A DNA stretch of 14,439 nucleotides from an uncultured Dehalococcoidia bacterium (GTDB lineage: Bacteria; Chloroflexota; Dehalococcoidia; Lucifugimonadales; CATQGZ01), in assembly GCA_958295685.1 (NCBI GenBank), contig CATQGZ010000004.1, forward strand, positions 1 to 14,439, written 5' to 3'. Positions 5,388 through 12,581 of this stretch are shown here, one piece after another. The notes under the pieces are model-generated. The model did not search any database. It was given only the letters and a program-made list of their open reading frames with translations, and was not told the DNA's origin. The position numbers and the translations under genes are program-made. The stretch's first letter is position 1. The number at the start of each line of letters is the position of its first letter.

Positions 5388-6794
5388 ATGGACAATGACA
5401 TCGCATTGACGGCGCACCTGATGAGGCGCGCGGGGTTCAGCGCGACGCGGGACGAGCTCGAGCGGTACACGGCGCAGGGGTACGAGGCCACGGTCGAGGA
5501 GCTGCTGAACCCCGGCGACCCCCAGGTCATGCCGGAGGACATCATCCGCAGGCTGCACTCGTCGCTGGACGAGGGACCGGAGGGCGCCGCGGCCAAGTGG
5601 CTGTACCGGATGATAACGACGCGGTGCCCGCTGGAGGAGAAGATGCCGCTCTTCTGGCACGGCCTATTCGCCACGGCCTATTCCAAGACGAACAACTCGC
5701 GGTCGATCCTGAACCAGTTCGAGATGTTCCGTCGGATGGGGCTGGGCAGCTTCAAGGACCTGCTGGCGGAGCTGTCGAGGGACCCGGCGATGATCTTCTG
5801 GCTGGACAACAACGACAACCACGACGGGGCGGTGAACGAGAACTACGGGCGCGAGCTGCTGGAGCTGTTCGCCATGGGCGTGGGCAACTACACGGAGCAA
5901 GACGTGAAGGAGGCGGCGCGGGCGTTCACGGGCTGGACGCTGGGGAACGTGGACTACATGCGCGTCAAGGCCAACAAGGATTCGTTCTCGCCGTTCGGCC
6001 GAATCGCGTGGCACTTCCAGTACGACGCGGCCGACCACGACGACGGCGTGAAGACGTTCCTGGGCGAGACGGGGCAGTTCGACGGCGAGGACATCGTGGA
6101 GATAATAGCTCGGCAGCCCGCGGCGGCGCGGTTCCTGTGCGGGCGGCTCTTCCAGTTCTTCGCGGCGGACGAGGTGGACGCCGAGGGCGAGCGGGTCATA
6201 GACGAGATGACCCGGTCTTATTTCGAGAGCGGCTACGAGGTGCGCTCCGTGCTGCGGACGCTGTTCAACTCGGCCTACTTCAAGTCGGAGCGGGCGCGGT
6301 TCGCGCGGGTCAAGAACCCCGTGGAGCTGGTCGTCGGCGCGATACGGCAGGCGGGCGACTTCCGGTCGCCGTCGCTGGCAATCGAGCAGGTGGCGAGCAT
6401 CTGCTTCTACATGGGGCAGGGCATCATGCGCCCGCCGAGCGTGGAGGGCTGGCACGAGGGCGAGGAGTGGATAGAGAGCGGCGCGTTGATAGAGCGCGTG
6501 AACTTCGTGTCGGAGGAGCTGAGCAACGTGGACCTGCCCGGCGTGCGGCGCATCATCGAGCGCGTCGCGGCGTCGAACGGCGCGACGATGACGCCGGATG
6601 AGCTGGTCGAGCGGTGCCTGGACATGCTCGGGCCGGTAGAGGTGTCGGAGGATACGCGCGAGGTTCTGACGTCCTACGCGGGCAGGCTGGGGAACATAGA
6701 CCTGGGAAGCCGGGAGCCCGGAGGGCGCGAGGATAGGCGGGTCGCGGATCTGCTGGGACTGATAGGCTCCACGCGCGAGTTCCAGATGGCCTGA
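5388..6794 (+). CDS. DUF1800 family protein
   Basis: A 468-residue COG5267/DUF1800 protein of unknown biochemical function. Diagnostic motifs in order: HLMRRAGFSAT (10-20), PLFWHGLFATAYSK (87-100), ENYGRELLELFAMGVGNYT (151-169), AARAFTGWTL (176-185), DHDDGVKTFLGETGQFDGE (216-234), KNPVELVVGAIRQAG (309-323), and GQGIMRPPSVEGW (343-355). The length is typical. The first family motif begins at residue 10, and no hydrophobic signal peptide precedes it even if the upstream TTG at 5349 is used, so the protein appears cytoplasmic, unlike many relatives. It follows the DUF1501 gene by 52 bases and precedes the NHL gene by 77 bases on the same strand. DUF1800 and DUF1501 genes are commonly adjacent, which suggests they act together. 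The last ~100 residues are more variable and rich in Arg and Glu. Confidence 0.92.
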   Translation: MDNDIALTAHLMRRAGFSATRDELERYTAQGYEATVEELLNPGDPQVMPEDIIRRLHSSLDEGPEGAAAKWLYRMITTRCPLEEKMPLFWHGLFATAYSKTNNSRSILNQFEMFRRMGLGSFKDLLAELSRDPAMIFWLDNNDNHDGAVNENYGRELLELFAMGVGNYTEQDVKEAARAFTGWTLGNVDYMRVKANKDSFSPFGRIAWHFQYDAADHDDGVKTFLGETGQFDGEDIVEIIARQPAAARFLCGRLFQFFAADEVDAEGERVIDEMTRSYFESGYEVRSVLRTLFNSAYFKSERARFARVKNPVELVVGAIRQAGDFRSPSLAIEQVASICFYMGQGIMRPPSVEGWHEGEEWIESGALIERVNFVSEELSNVDLPGVRRIIERVAASNGATMTPDELVERCLDMLGPVEVSEDTREVLTSYAGRLGNIDLGSREPGGREDRRVADLLGLIGSTREFQMA

Positions 6795-6808
6795 GGGCGC
6801 GGAGACCC

Positions 6809-6824
6809 GTAGGGGCGGCTCGCC
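6809..6824. repeat. Short palindrome with GTAGGGGCG core between DUF1800 and NHL genes
   Basis: GTAGGGGCG at 6809-6817 overlaps GGCG-GCT-CGCC (6814-6824), a 4-bp hairpin. The motif is the complement of the tail of the palindrome at 5341-5366, so the two gaps of this operon seem to hold related, partly degraded dispersed elements. Confidence 0.35.
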
Positions 6825-6871
6825 GAATCTCTGCCAGGCGCGGCGTTCGAGACAATACTCAGGGGGGCGTG

Positions 6872-7870
6872 ATGGCGGGACTGGATTACGTCAAGACGAT
6901 TGGGATGATCAGCGCCGGGGGGCGGTTCACGGCGGGGCGGGGGTTCACCGGGCCTTACGCCCTTGCCATCAGCGGCGACGGGCGCATATACGTCGTGAAC
7001 CGCAGCCAGATCCGGATTTGCGTCTGCGACTTCGAGGAGGCCTGGCTGGGAAGCTTCAGCGACGGGCCGGGCATGGACGACGGCCAGCTATACCTGCCGA
7101 CCGACATGGCCTTCGACAGCCAGGACCGGCTGTACGTAACCGACGAGCATCAGCACCGCGTGTCCATGTTCGACACGGAGGGGGAGTACCTGGGCAGATG
7201 GGGCGAGCATGGCGGCGGCGAGGGACAGCTCAACGGACCTTCGGGCATCGCGTTCGACGCGGAGGACAACGCCTACGTGGTCGATCAGCACAACCACCGC
7301 GTCCAGAAGCTGACGCGCGACGGCGAGTACGTGTCGGAGTGGGGCGGGCACGGCGGCGGGGAGGGGCAATTCGACATGCCTTGGGGAATCGAGGTGGACT
7401 CGGCTGGGTATGTCCACGTGGCGGACTGGCGCAACGACCGCGTGCAGAAGTTCACGCCGGACGGCGAGTTCGTGTCGCAGCTCGGCGAAAGCGGCGGCGG
7501 CGAGGGGCAGCTCAACCGGCCTGCGGACGTGGCGGTGGACTCGGAGGGATACGTCTATGTGGCGGACTGGGGGAACGAGCGCGTGCAGCTGTTCGACCCA
7601 GACGGGGAGTTCCAAGGACTCTCGCGCGGGCAGGCGACGCCGACCAAGTGGACCGAGGATTTCTTCGAGTCGAACCCCGACGAACGGGACACGCGGGCCA
7701 TCGCGAACATGTACCCAGATCTACCGGAGCATCTGAACGATCCGTACAGGGCGTCGTCGCAGACAGAGCCATTCTTCTGGGAGCCAGTGAACATCCACGT
7801 GGACACGGAGGACCGGCTGTACGTCACAGAGTCGCGGCGGCACAGGTTCCAGGTATTCCGGCGGGCGTGA
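6872..7870 (+). CDS. NHL-repeat six-bladed beta-propeller protein
   Basis: A 332-residue protein made almost entirely of NHL repeats. Clear blades are at about residues 28-53 (YALAISGDGRIYVVN), 71-119, 120-166, 167-213 and 214-250. Blade 6 (303-332) is reached after a ~50-residue non-repeat insertion (251-302). Repeats 2-5 carry the GGGEGQ linker, LYVTD/YVADW strand and HRV/DRV/ERV signature. The fold is a six-bladed propeller used for protein, RNA or ligand binding; peptidylglycine lyase-type enzymes share it, but I see no catalytic signature. No signal peptide is present. Start: AGGGGGG at 6861-6867 is 4 bases from ATG 6872, better than the GTG at 6869. It is the third gene of the DUF1501-DUF1800 unit, so a scaffold or partner-binding role is plausible (inference). 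Confidence 0.9.
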   Translation: MAGLDYVKTIGMISAGGRFTAGRGFTGPYALAISGDGRIYVVNRSQIRICVCDFEEAWLGSFSDGPGMDDGQLYLPTDMAFDSQDRLYVTDEHQHRVSMFDTEGEYLGRWGEHGGGEGQLNGPSGIAFDAEDNAYVVDQHNHRVQKLTRDGEYVSEWGGHGGGEGQFDMPWGIEVDSAGYVHVADWRNDRVQKFTPDGEFVSQLGESGGGEGQLNRPADVAVDSEGYVYVADWGNERVQLFDPDGEFQGLSRGQATPTKWTEDFFESNPDERDTRAIANMYPDLPEHLNDPYRASSQTEPFFWEPVNIHVDTEDRLYVTESRRHRFQVFRRA

Positions 7871-7876
7871 GGGGTA

Positions 7877-7905
7877 TTGACATAACTGGTAGGGATAGTG
7901 ATAAG
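7877..7905 (+). promoter_or_regulatory. Near-consensus promoter of the DUF262-DUF1524 gene
   Basis: A perfect TTGACA -35 box (7877-7882), a 17-bp spacer and GATAAG (7900-7905, 4/6 to TATAAT), starting six bases after the stop of the NHL gene. The predicted transcript starts near 7912, with a leader of ~28 bases to the ATG at 7940. This gives the nuclease gene its own expression, independent of the operon in front. Confidence 0.65.
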
Positions 7906-7939
7906 GTAGGCACACCTCACTTGTAGGTACGGAGAAGAG

Positions 7940-9712
7940 ATGAACGGGACCCTTGTCAGCCTCAACGAGTTGGTCGTTGGCGACCGGCTGTTCGACATAC
8001 CCGTGTACCAGAGAGGTTACGCGTGGGAAGATAGGAACTTCCAAGACCTGTGGGAAGATCTCTACTACTTGGACGCTTCCAAGAAGCACTACTTTGGAAC
8101 AGTGCTCCTCAAAAAATCCAGTGATCCGGGCACGGACACATCAGAAAGTTTTGATGAGATCAAGGGATATGACATCATTGACGGTCAGCAGCGGCTTACG
8201 ACAATTCTGATTCTGCTGCGGGAGATAATCTCGCAGTTGAAGGCCGTTGGAAAAGAAGTGTCCAGAATAGAGGAGAATTACTTCAAGGACCGAGGCTATT
8301 ACAAGCTGAATCCGCCTGACGAAGATGGCAAGTTCTTCAAAGGATTTATCATCGGAGAAGAGGAGCATCTCAGGGAAAATACTGAAACACCCTCACAGGC
8401 GCGCCTTGTGGCGGCGAAGGACTTCTTCAGGGGAAAGATTGAGGAAGAACGGAAGAACCTCCAGCCTGATGAATTCGTCAAATTCTTGGCTGAATTCAAA
8501 CGAAAGATCGATGATCTTCAGATTATACAGTACCTCGTCGATTCGGACGCAGACGCTATTCGCATCTTCGAGACTGTGAACGACAGAGGAAAATCTCTGA
8601 GCAACCTCGAGAAGACGAAGAGCTTCCTCATGCATATTTCGTACCTCGGTTTGCCCGACGACAGCCACTCCATAGAGGAACAGCTCGGGGAATTGAACAC
8701 CTATTTCTCCAGAATATACGGCTATTTTGAAAATGTCAGTGGAACGAAAGCCATGGGATGGCTGAGCGAAGACGATATTCAGCGGTATCACTTCGTGAAC
8801 TACGTATCGCACGACCGTCGCTTGGTGGCAGTCGACGAGCTGAAGAGCCGCATCCGGGGCAAGTTCAGACAAGACAAGAGCGAGTGCGTTAAATATACGC
8901 TCAACTATGCGAAGGATCTTGAGCAGGCTTTCTTCGCAGTCAAGGACATTGCTGCGACGCACGAAAATAAGAAAGAGAATAAGTTGGGCAGCTTGCTGGA
9001 CAAGATCTTCAAGGTGGACCGGCTGGGCAACATCTCCCCCCTCCTGATAGCCTCATGGCTAAAATTTCGGGAGCATCCATCTGGAATATCTGAGATACTG
9101 AAGCTCCTTGAGGCATTTACCTTTCGCGTGTACGCGGTAGGCGGATGGCGAAGTGATAGTGCTGTAGGCCAGTTCTATGGAATGGCTCATAATGTACACA
9201 ACGGCGTATGGGACTGTGGCACCTTGACTAACGAGTTGAAGAACATCAATAGGCGTTACCGAAGTGACGAAGAATTTCAAGGGCAGCTCCAATCAGAAGA
9301 CCTCTACCGCCGCCTCAGCGGTAGAGACATAAAATACCTGTTGAGTGAATACGAGATTCACCTAATAGAGAATTCAAGAGAGTGCCTGACTCTCTCGCAG
9401 GACGAAATCCTGTCGCCCGGATACCAGGTAGAGCACATTTGGCCGCAGGACCCAAGCAAACTTGACCTGCAAGAAGACATGGCCGAGTGGCACAGCCAGA
9501 ACGTGGATAGGCTTGGCAATCTCACACTGACCTCGCAGTCGTGGAATACCAGCATGAGCAACAAGCCGTTTAATGAGAAGCGCCTCAAGTACAAGGACTC
9601 CAGCCTGCGCGTGCAGAGGGAACTGGCTGCTCTCAGTGAATGGAATCCGGACGCTATCAAGGAGCGCGAGGACCGGATTGTGGAGTTTGCCTTGAAACGC
9701 TGGAGCATATAG
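7940..9712 (+). CDS. GmrSD-type DUF262-DUF1524 nuclease (likely modification-dependent restriction)
   Basis: A 590-residue one-chain protein with the two GmrSD domains. The N-terminal DUF262 (ParB/Srx-like NTPase fold) shows IPVYQRGYAW (20-29), IIDGQQRLTT (79-88) and FETVNDRGKSL (210-220). The C-terminal DUF1524 HNH nuclease domain shows VEHIWPQ (497-503), RLGNLTLTSQSWN (524-536) and SNKPF..K...Y (540-551). In GmrSD and SspE such proteins restrict phage DNA bearing glucosylated hydroxymethylcytosine or act with phosphorothioate marking, so antiphage defence is likely; the substrate cannot be read from sequence. All key motifs are intact. No modification genes are nearby, so a stand-alone type IV-like enzyme fits best. 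Start: GGAG at 7931-7934, 5 bases before ATG. The gene is clearly less GC-rich than the genes upstream, suggesting transfer. It converges with the NYN gene, leaving an 18-base gap. Confidence 0.92.
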   Translation: MNGTLVSLNELVVGDRLFDIPVYQRGYAWEDRNFQDLWEDLYYLDASKKHYFGTVLLKKSSDPGTDTSESFDEIKGYDIIDGQQRLTTILILLREIISQLKAVGKEVSRIEENYFKDRGYYKLNPPDEDGKFFKGFIIGEEEHLRENTETPSQARLVAAKDFFRGKIEEERKNLQPDEFVKFLAEFKRKIDDLQIIQYLVDSDADAIRIFETVNDRGKSLSNLEKTKSFLMHISYLGLPDDSHSIEEQLGELNTYFSRIYGYFENVSGTKAMGWLSEDDIQRYHFVNYVSHDRRLVAVDELKSRIRGKFRQDKSECVKYTLNYAKDLEQAFFAVKDIAATHENKKENKLGSLLDKIFKVDRLGNISPLLIASWLKFREHPSGISEILKLLEAFTFRVYAVGGWRSDSAVGQFYGMAHNVHNGVWDCGTLTNELKNINRRYRSDEEFQGQLQSEDLYRRLSGRDIKYLLSEYEIHLIENSRECLTLSQDEILSPGYQVEHIWPQDPSKLDLQEDMAEWHSQNVDRLGNLTLTSQSWNTSMSNKPFNEKRLKYKDSSLRVQRELAALSEWNPDAIKEREDRIVEFALKRWSI

Positions 9713-9730
9713 TATTGGATTCAACTGCTT

Positions 9731-11107
9731 CTACGACTGGCGCCTGGCTTCTAGGTAGGCTTGGCCTAGGGTGCCGATGGGCTTGATGGACTCGCACATT
9801 TTCGAGAGGTCTTGTATCCGTTTTTCCGCTTCTGAGGCGTCGGCGATTTCGTTCCCATAGAGTAGGCCGAATATCGCCTCCGGGTCGAGTATGGCGGCGT
9901 CCCCAGACAAGATTTCCAGGTATCTTTCGTGGAGCTTGTGTATGGCTTCGTCCAGATCCACTACGGGATATAGCGGAGAGAACAGGTCTTCGGGTATTTG
10001 GACTATGTAGCCGCTGGTTGCGCCTTTGACATAGTTGAAGCAGCGCGCCATGTTCAGAGTGTAGAGGAGCTTCTGAATCATCTGCTGCGAGACCGGCAGG
10101 TTGTTCACTTCGGCGTAATCCATGAGGACGCTGCGCATCGTGTCGAGCGCCATTCCACTCTCACGCCGGTCTTCCAGATCATCCCAAATCAACCTCATGA
10201 ACTCTTCCCTGATCCGCCAGGGCATCAATGGGATGCGGCGCTCTTGTAGGATGATTCGATAACTCGCGATTATGGTAGCGGTAGTGGAGTAGTCGTACTC
10301 CCGCTTCATGGATACAGGCTCGCTCACGACTCCCGGCGACGAAACGGCCACCAGCGTGAAGTCGGAGCCTGGGTTCTCGGTAAGGTTGACGTAACCCTCT
10401 CTGTGCGCGTCTTCGGCCAGCGCCTTCAAGGTGGTCTTGTAGCGCGCCAAGTCGAAGGCCGGGGCAAGCTGCTTCATCATTGCATGCACCGCCGCGCCGG
10501 TCGCTCCGCGGCCCTCTCGGTGAAGGGCTTCGACCGCTCTTCGCATCAACGCGTACGCTCCGGACGGGTCCGGCAGGGATACCGGCTCTGTAATCTCTCC
10601 CGGCGCGGGAGGCACGATGTCGTCGTAATAGACGAACGAGTCGCAGGCTTCGGTCAGGACGTTGCTAACCCCAGCTTCGACGCCAATCCCCATCACGAAG
10701 ACGCCGTATCGCTTCAGTTTCTGAACTAGGGGGACATAATCCCGGTCTCCCCCTACGATTACGATAGTGTCGGGACGCACTGGGGAGAAGACCATTTCGA
10801 GCGCATCGACGGTTAGCTGGATGTCGGCCGTGTTCTTATGTTCCTTGCTGAGTGGCGAAGTGGACAGCTGCGCCAGCTCTATCGCGTTGGCCCGGAAATC
10901 CCCGAGAACAGGTCTCAGCAGGTTCGCGGTCCAATCCGCATACGCCTTCGCGGACATAATCGTTCCCTGCTGACGCACCCTATCGATAATCAGGGAAAGA
11001 TGAAAGGGCAGGCCGGAGTTTTGCGCCAAGATAATCACGTTATCGACATCAATGAACAGGGCCACTCTATTATTGGCCGCTCCTTGCCCATCTACCGGAT
11101 CTGTCAT
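9731..11107 (-). CDS. NYN-domain (LabA/DUF88-like) putative RNase with LOTUS/OST-HTH domain
   Basis: A 458-residue protein. Residues ~14-165 form a NYN domain (PIN-like RNase fold) with the expected acidic motifs: ALFIDVDNV (D20, D22), ADW (D58), KNTADIQL (D95) and VGGDRDYVPLV (D121, D123). Residues ~184-255 resemble a LOTUS/OST-HTH winged helix (GRGATGAAVHAMMKQLAPAFD...LAEDAHREGYVNL), a module that binds RNA or G-quadruplexes. The last ~200 residues are helical and unassigned; residues ~275-370 may be another winged helix. Metal-dependent RNA cleavage is likely but unproven for this subfamily; bacterial NYN proteins have been linked to RNA processing and defence. Start: AAGGAGG (11114-11120), 6 bases before ATG, is near perfect. 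It lies 81 bases after the small membrane-protein gene on the same strand and converges with the GmrSD-like gene. Confidence 0.88.
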   Translation of the reverse strand: MTDPVDGQGAANNRVALFIDVDNVIILAQNSGLPFHLSLIIDRVRQQGTIMSAKAYADWTANLLRPVLGDFRANAIELAQLSTSPLSKEHKNTADIQLTVDALEMVFSPVRPDTIVIVGGDRDYVPLVQKLKRYGVFVMGIGVEAGVSNVLTEACDSFVYYDDIVPPAPGEITEPVSLPDPSGAYALMRRAVEALHREGRGATGAAVHAMMKQLAPAFDLARYKTTLKALAEDAHREGYVNLTENPGSDFTLVAVSSPGVVSEPVSMKREYDYSTTATIIASYRIILQERRIPLMPWRIREEFMRLIWDDLEDRRESGMALDTMRSVLMDYAEVNNLPVSQQMIQKLLYTLNMARCFNYVKGATSGYIVQIPEDLFSPLYPVVDLDEAIHKLHERYLEILSGDAAILDPEAIFGLLYGNEIADASEAEKRIQDLSKMCESIKPIGTLGQAYLEARRQS

Positions 11108-11136
11108 GCAGAGCCTCCTTGGAGATGTCCCATTGG

Positions 11137-11142
11137 GTTATA
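11137..11142 (-). promoter_or_regulatory. Possible -10 box of the NYN gene
   Basis: TATAAC on the minus strand (5/6 to consensus), 30 bases upstream of the NYN start. No good -35 is seen at 16-18 bp; a TTGACC lies 26 bp upstream, which is too far. If real, it would let the NYN gene be expressed apart from the small membrane protein. Confidence 0.3.
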
Positions 11143-11188
11143 GTGAAGATAGCCAGCGCCAGGCGATGGGTCAATCAGCGGCGGCGCG

Positions 11189-11377
11189 CTAATCATCCGC
11201 TTTCTCATGCATTACGGACCACACCAGCGCTATGACCCAGCCGATTATCGTCCAGCCCAAGAAAAAGTTCAGCAGGATAATGGCGCACCCGTTTCGCTTG
11301 CGCCTGAGAATGGCGATGATGGAGGGGAGAAAATAGAGTATGCCCCCCAGTATGGAGCCGCTGATTATCAATTCCAT
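11189..11377 (-). CDS. Small two-helix membrane protein, superinfection-immunity (Imm) family
   Basis: A 62-residue protein with two membrane segments (~4-24 and ~32-54) joined by a short basic loop (RRKRNG, 25-30) and ending in a charged tail. The pattern LYFLPSIIAILRRKRN...NFFLGWTIIGWVIALVW matches the Imm_superinfect family, named after phage T4 Imm, which blocks DNA entry by a second phage. Many bacterial members are uncharacterised, so the function is a hypothesis. The start at ATG 11377 is chosen because GGAGG (11385-11389) lies 7 bases upstream and the family homology begins there. A longer in-frame start at 11440 adds a non-conserved tail. It is upstream of the NYN gene on the same strand, 81 bases apart, and preceded by a perfect TATAAT. 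Confidence 0.82.
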   Translation of the reverse strand: MELIISGSILGGILYFLPSIIAILRRKRNGCAIILLNFFLGWTIIGWVIALVWSVMHEKADD

Positions 11378-11384
11378 TTTCAGT

Positions 11385-11389
11385 CCTCC
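11385..11389 (-). promoter_or_regulatory. Ribosome binding site deciding the start of the small membrane protein
   Basis: GGAGG on the minus strand, followed by a 7-base spacer and ATG at 11377. This selects the 62-residue form over the longer one starting at 11440. Confidence 0.75.
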
Positions 11390-11413
11390 ATCTCTCCTGG
11401 CCAGGCTGAGGGT

Positions 11414-11419
11414 ATTATA
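11414..11419 (-). promoter_or_regulatory. Consensus -10 box before the small membrane protein gene
   Basis: A perfect TATAAT on the minus strand in otherwise GC-rich DNA, 36 bases upstream of the ATG at 11377. The best -35 at 17 bp is TTATGA (11437-11442), only 3/6. The ~235-base gap between this gene and the divergent lipoprotein at 11613 holds this site and a TATACT near 11590, and no convincing gene. Confidence 0.5.
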
Positions 11420-11589
11420 TCGCATCGAGGGTTGTCTCATAATTAGCCATCTGCCCGTGTATCGCGTATCGCGCGGCGCGGCAGAAGCAAAGGGGCGGGG
11501 CGAATCGACTTGTGAGGGAGGCTGAAACAGATCGGGCTGGGAGTTACGCGGAAGGCCCTGGATAGGCTATCCTATCTACCACACACGGG

Positions 11590-11595
11590 TATACT
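11590..11595 (+). promoter_or_regulatory. Possible -10 box of the thioredoxin-like lipoprotein gene
   Basis: TATACT (5/6) ends 17 bases before the ATG at 11613, which would give a leader of only ~10 bases. No good -35 is visible. A GGAAG (11596-11600) is 12 bases from the start, too far for strong initiation, so a nearly leaderless message is one reading. Confidence 0.3.
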
Positions 11596-11612
11596 GGAAG
11601 CAACGCTGCCAG

Positions 11613-12581
11613 ATGAAGCCACTCTCCATAATCCACATACTGATCGCCGCGGCCTTGGGGGCGGCCTGCGCGACCGGTGGCGGTGAGACCGCCTCGCCCG
11701 CGCCCACTCCCACCGCCGTGGAGGCCGCGCCTGTCCCTGAGCCGACGCCCACGGTCCGTCCGGACAGAGCGCCGCTGAACTACGGCCCGCGCTCCGCCGA
11801 TGGGCTACAGGCCATTCTCAGCACCGGCGACCTCGGCGTCGGCCTCAACCGGTTCGGGTTCGTCATGACCTCGCAGCGCGGGTTCGTGACCGAGCCCGCC
11901 GCCAAGCTGAAGACTCGGCACGCGCCCGCCGGCGGCGAGTTCGGCGGCGCAGTCCAGCAGGCTGACGCCATATTCCAGCCGTGGCCCTACGGCAACCGCG
12001 GCATGTACGCCGCCGAGCTCGATTTCGACCGCCCGGGGACCTGGAAGGTCGAGATAGCCATAGACAATCCCGACGGCTTCCCCCTGTCCGCGGAGCTCGT
12101 ATTCGAGGTCGAGGCGACTCCCTCAGCCCCCGCGGTCGGCGACCCGGCGATTCCAAGCGTCACCAGGACGCTCGCCGACGTCGAAAGCCTCGCCGAGCTC
12201 TCCACCGGCTCTCTCCAAGACGAGGACCTGTACCGAATCACGCTCGCCCAGGCCGTCGGCAACGGAAAGCCCACCGTCGTCGTGTTCGCCAGCCCCGCCT
12301 TCTGCGCCAACGCCGTGTGCGGGCCGCAGGTGGAGACGCTCCAGCAGCTCAAGGACGCCCACGAGGGCGAGGCCAACTTCGTCCACGTGGACTTCTACGA
12401 CAACCCCCACGAGATACAGGGCGACCTCGACAGGGCGCGCATATCGCCCGTCGTCGTCGAGTGGTCGCTTCCCAGCATCGAGTGGACGTTCGTGATAGAC
12501 GCGGGCGGGACCATAACGGCGAGATTCGAGGGCTTCGCCACCCTCGCCGAGCTCGAAACCGCGCTGCAACCCCTGCTCTAG
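11613..12581 (+). CDS. Lipoprotein with C-terminal thioredoxin-like domain
   Basis: A 322-residue lipoprotein: signal peptide with lipobox LGAAC (Cys19), Pro/Thr-rich linker to ~50, a beta-rich Ig/YtkA-like middle domain (~65-168), then a thioredoxin-fold domain (~205-322). The latter shows PTVVVFASPAFCANAVCGP with Cys231 and Cys236 in a CX4C arrangement at the usual active-site position, followed by FVHVDFYDNP and WTFVIDAGGTITARFEG. At the place where thioredoxins carry a cis-proline before this strand, the sequence reads SIEW, so Glu290 seems to replace it. A role in redox or thiol chemistry outside the membrane is likely, but activity may be altered. It converges with the methyltransferase gene, and the two stop codons share a CTAG. 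The upstream neighbour is divergent. Confidence 0.85.
   Translation: MKPLSIIHILIAAALGAACATGGGETASPAPTPTAVEAAPVPEPTPTVRPDRAPLNYGPRSADGLQAILSTGDLGVGLNRFGFVMTSQRGFVTEPAAKLKTRHAPAGGEFGGAVQQADAIFQPWPYGNRGMYAAELDFDRPGTWKVEIAIDNPDGFPLSAELVFEVEATPSAPAVGDPAIPSVTRTLADVESLAELSTGSLQDEDLYRITLAQAVGNGKPTVVVFASPAFCANAVCGPQVETLQQLKDAHEGEANFVHVDFYDNPHEIQGDLDRARISPVVVEWSLPSIEWTFVIDAGGTITARFEGFATLAELETALQPLL
12578..12581. other. CTAG in which two convergent genes both terminate
   Basis: The plus-strand lipoprotein gene ends with TAG at 12579-12581, and the minus-strand methyltransferase gene ends with TAG at 12580-12578. The palindrome CTAG thus supplies both stops, a 4-base tail-to-tail overlap. Confidence 0.95.

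Noticed and set aside
5597..6601. 334-codon plus-strand frame inside the DUF1800 gene, and 5664-6455 on the minus strand
   Set aside because: Arg/Gly/Ala-rich translations typical of off-frame reading of high-GC DNA; DUF1800 motifs are continuous in the main frame.
7018..7926. 302-codon plus-strand frame over the NHL gene
   Set aside because: Off-frame, Arg-rich, no motif; the NHL repeats run through the other frame.
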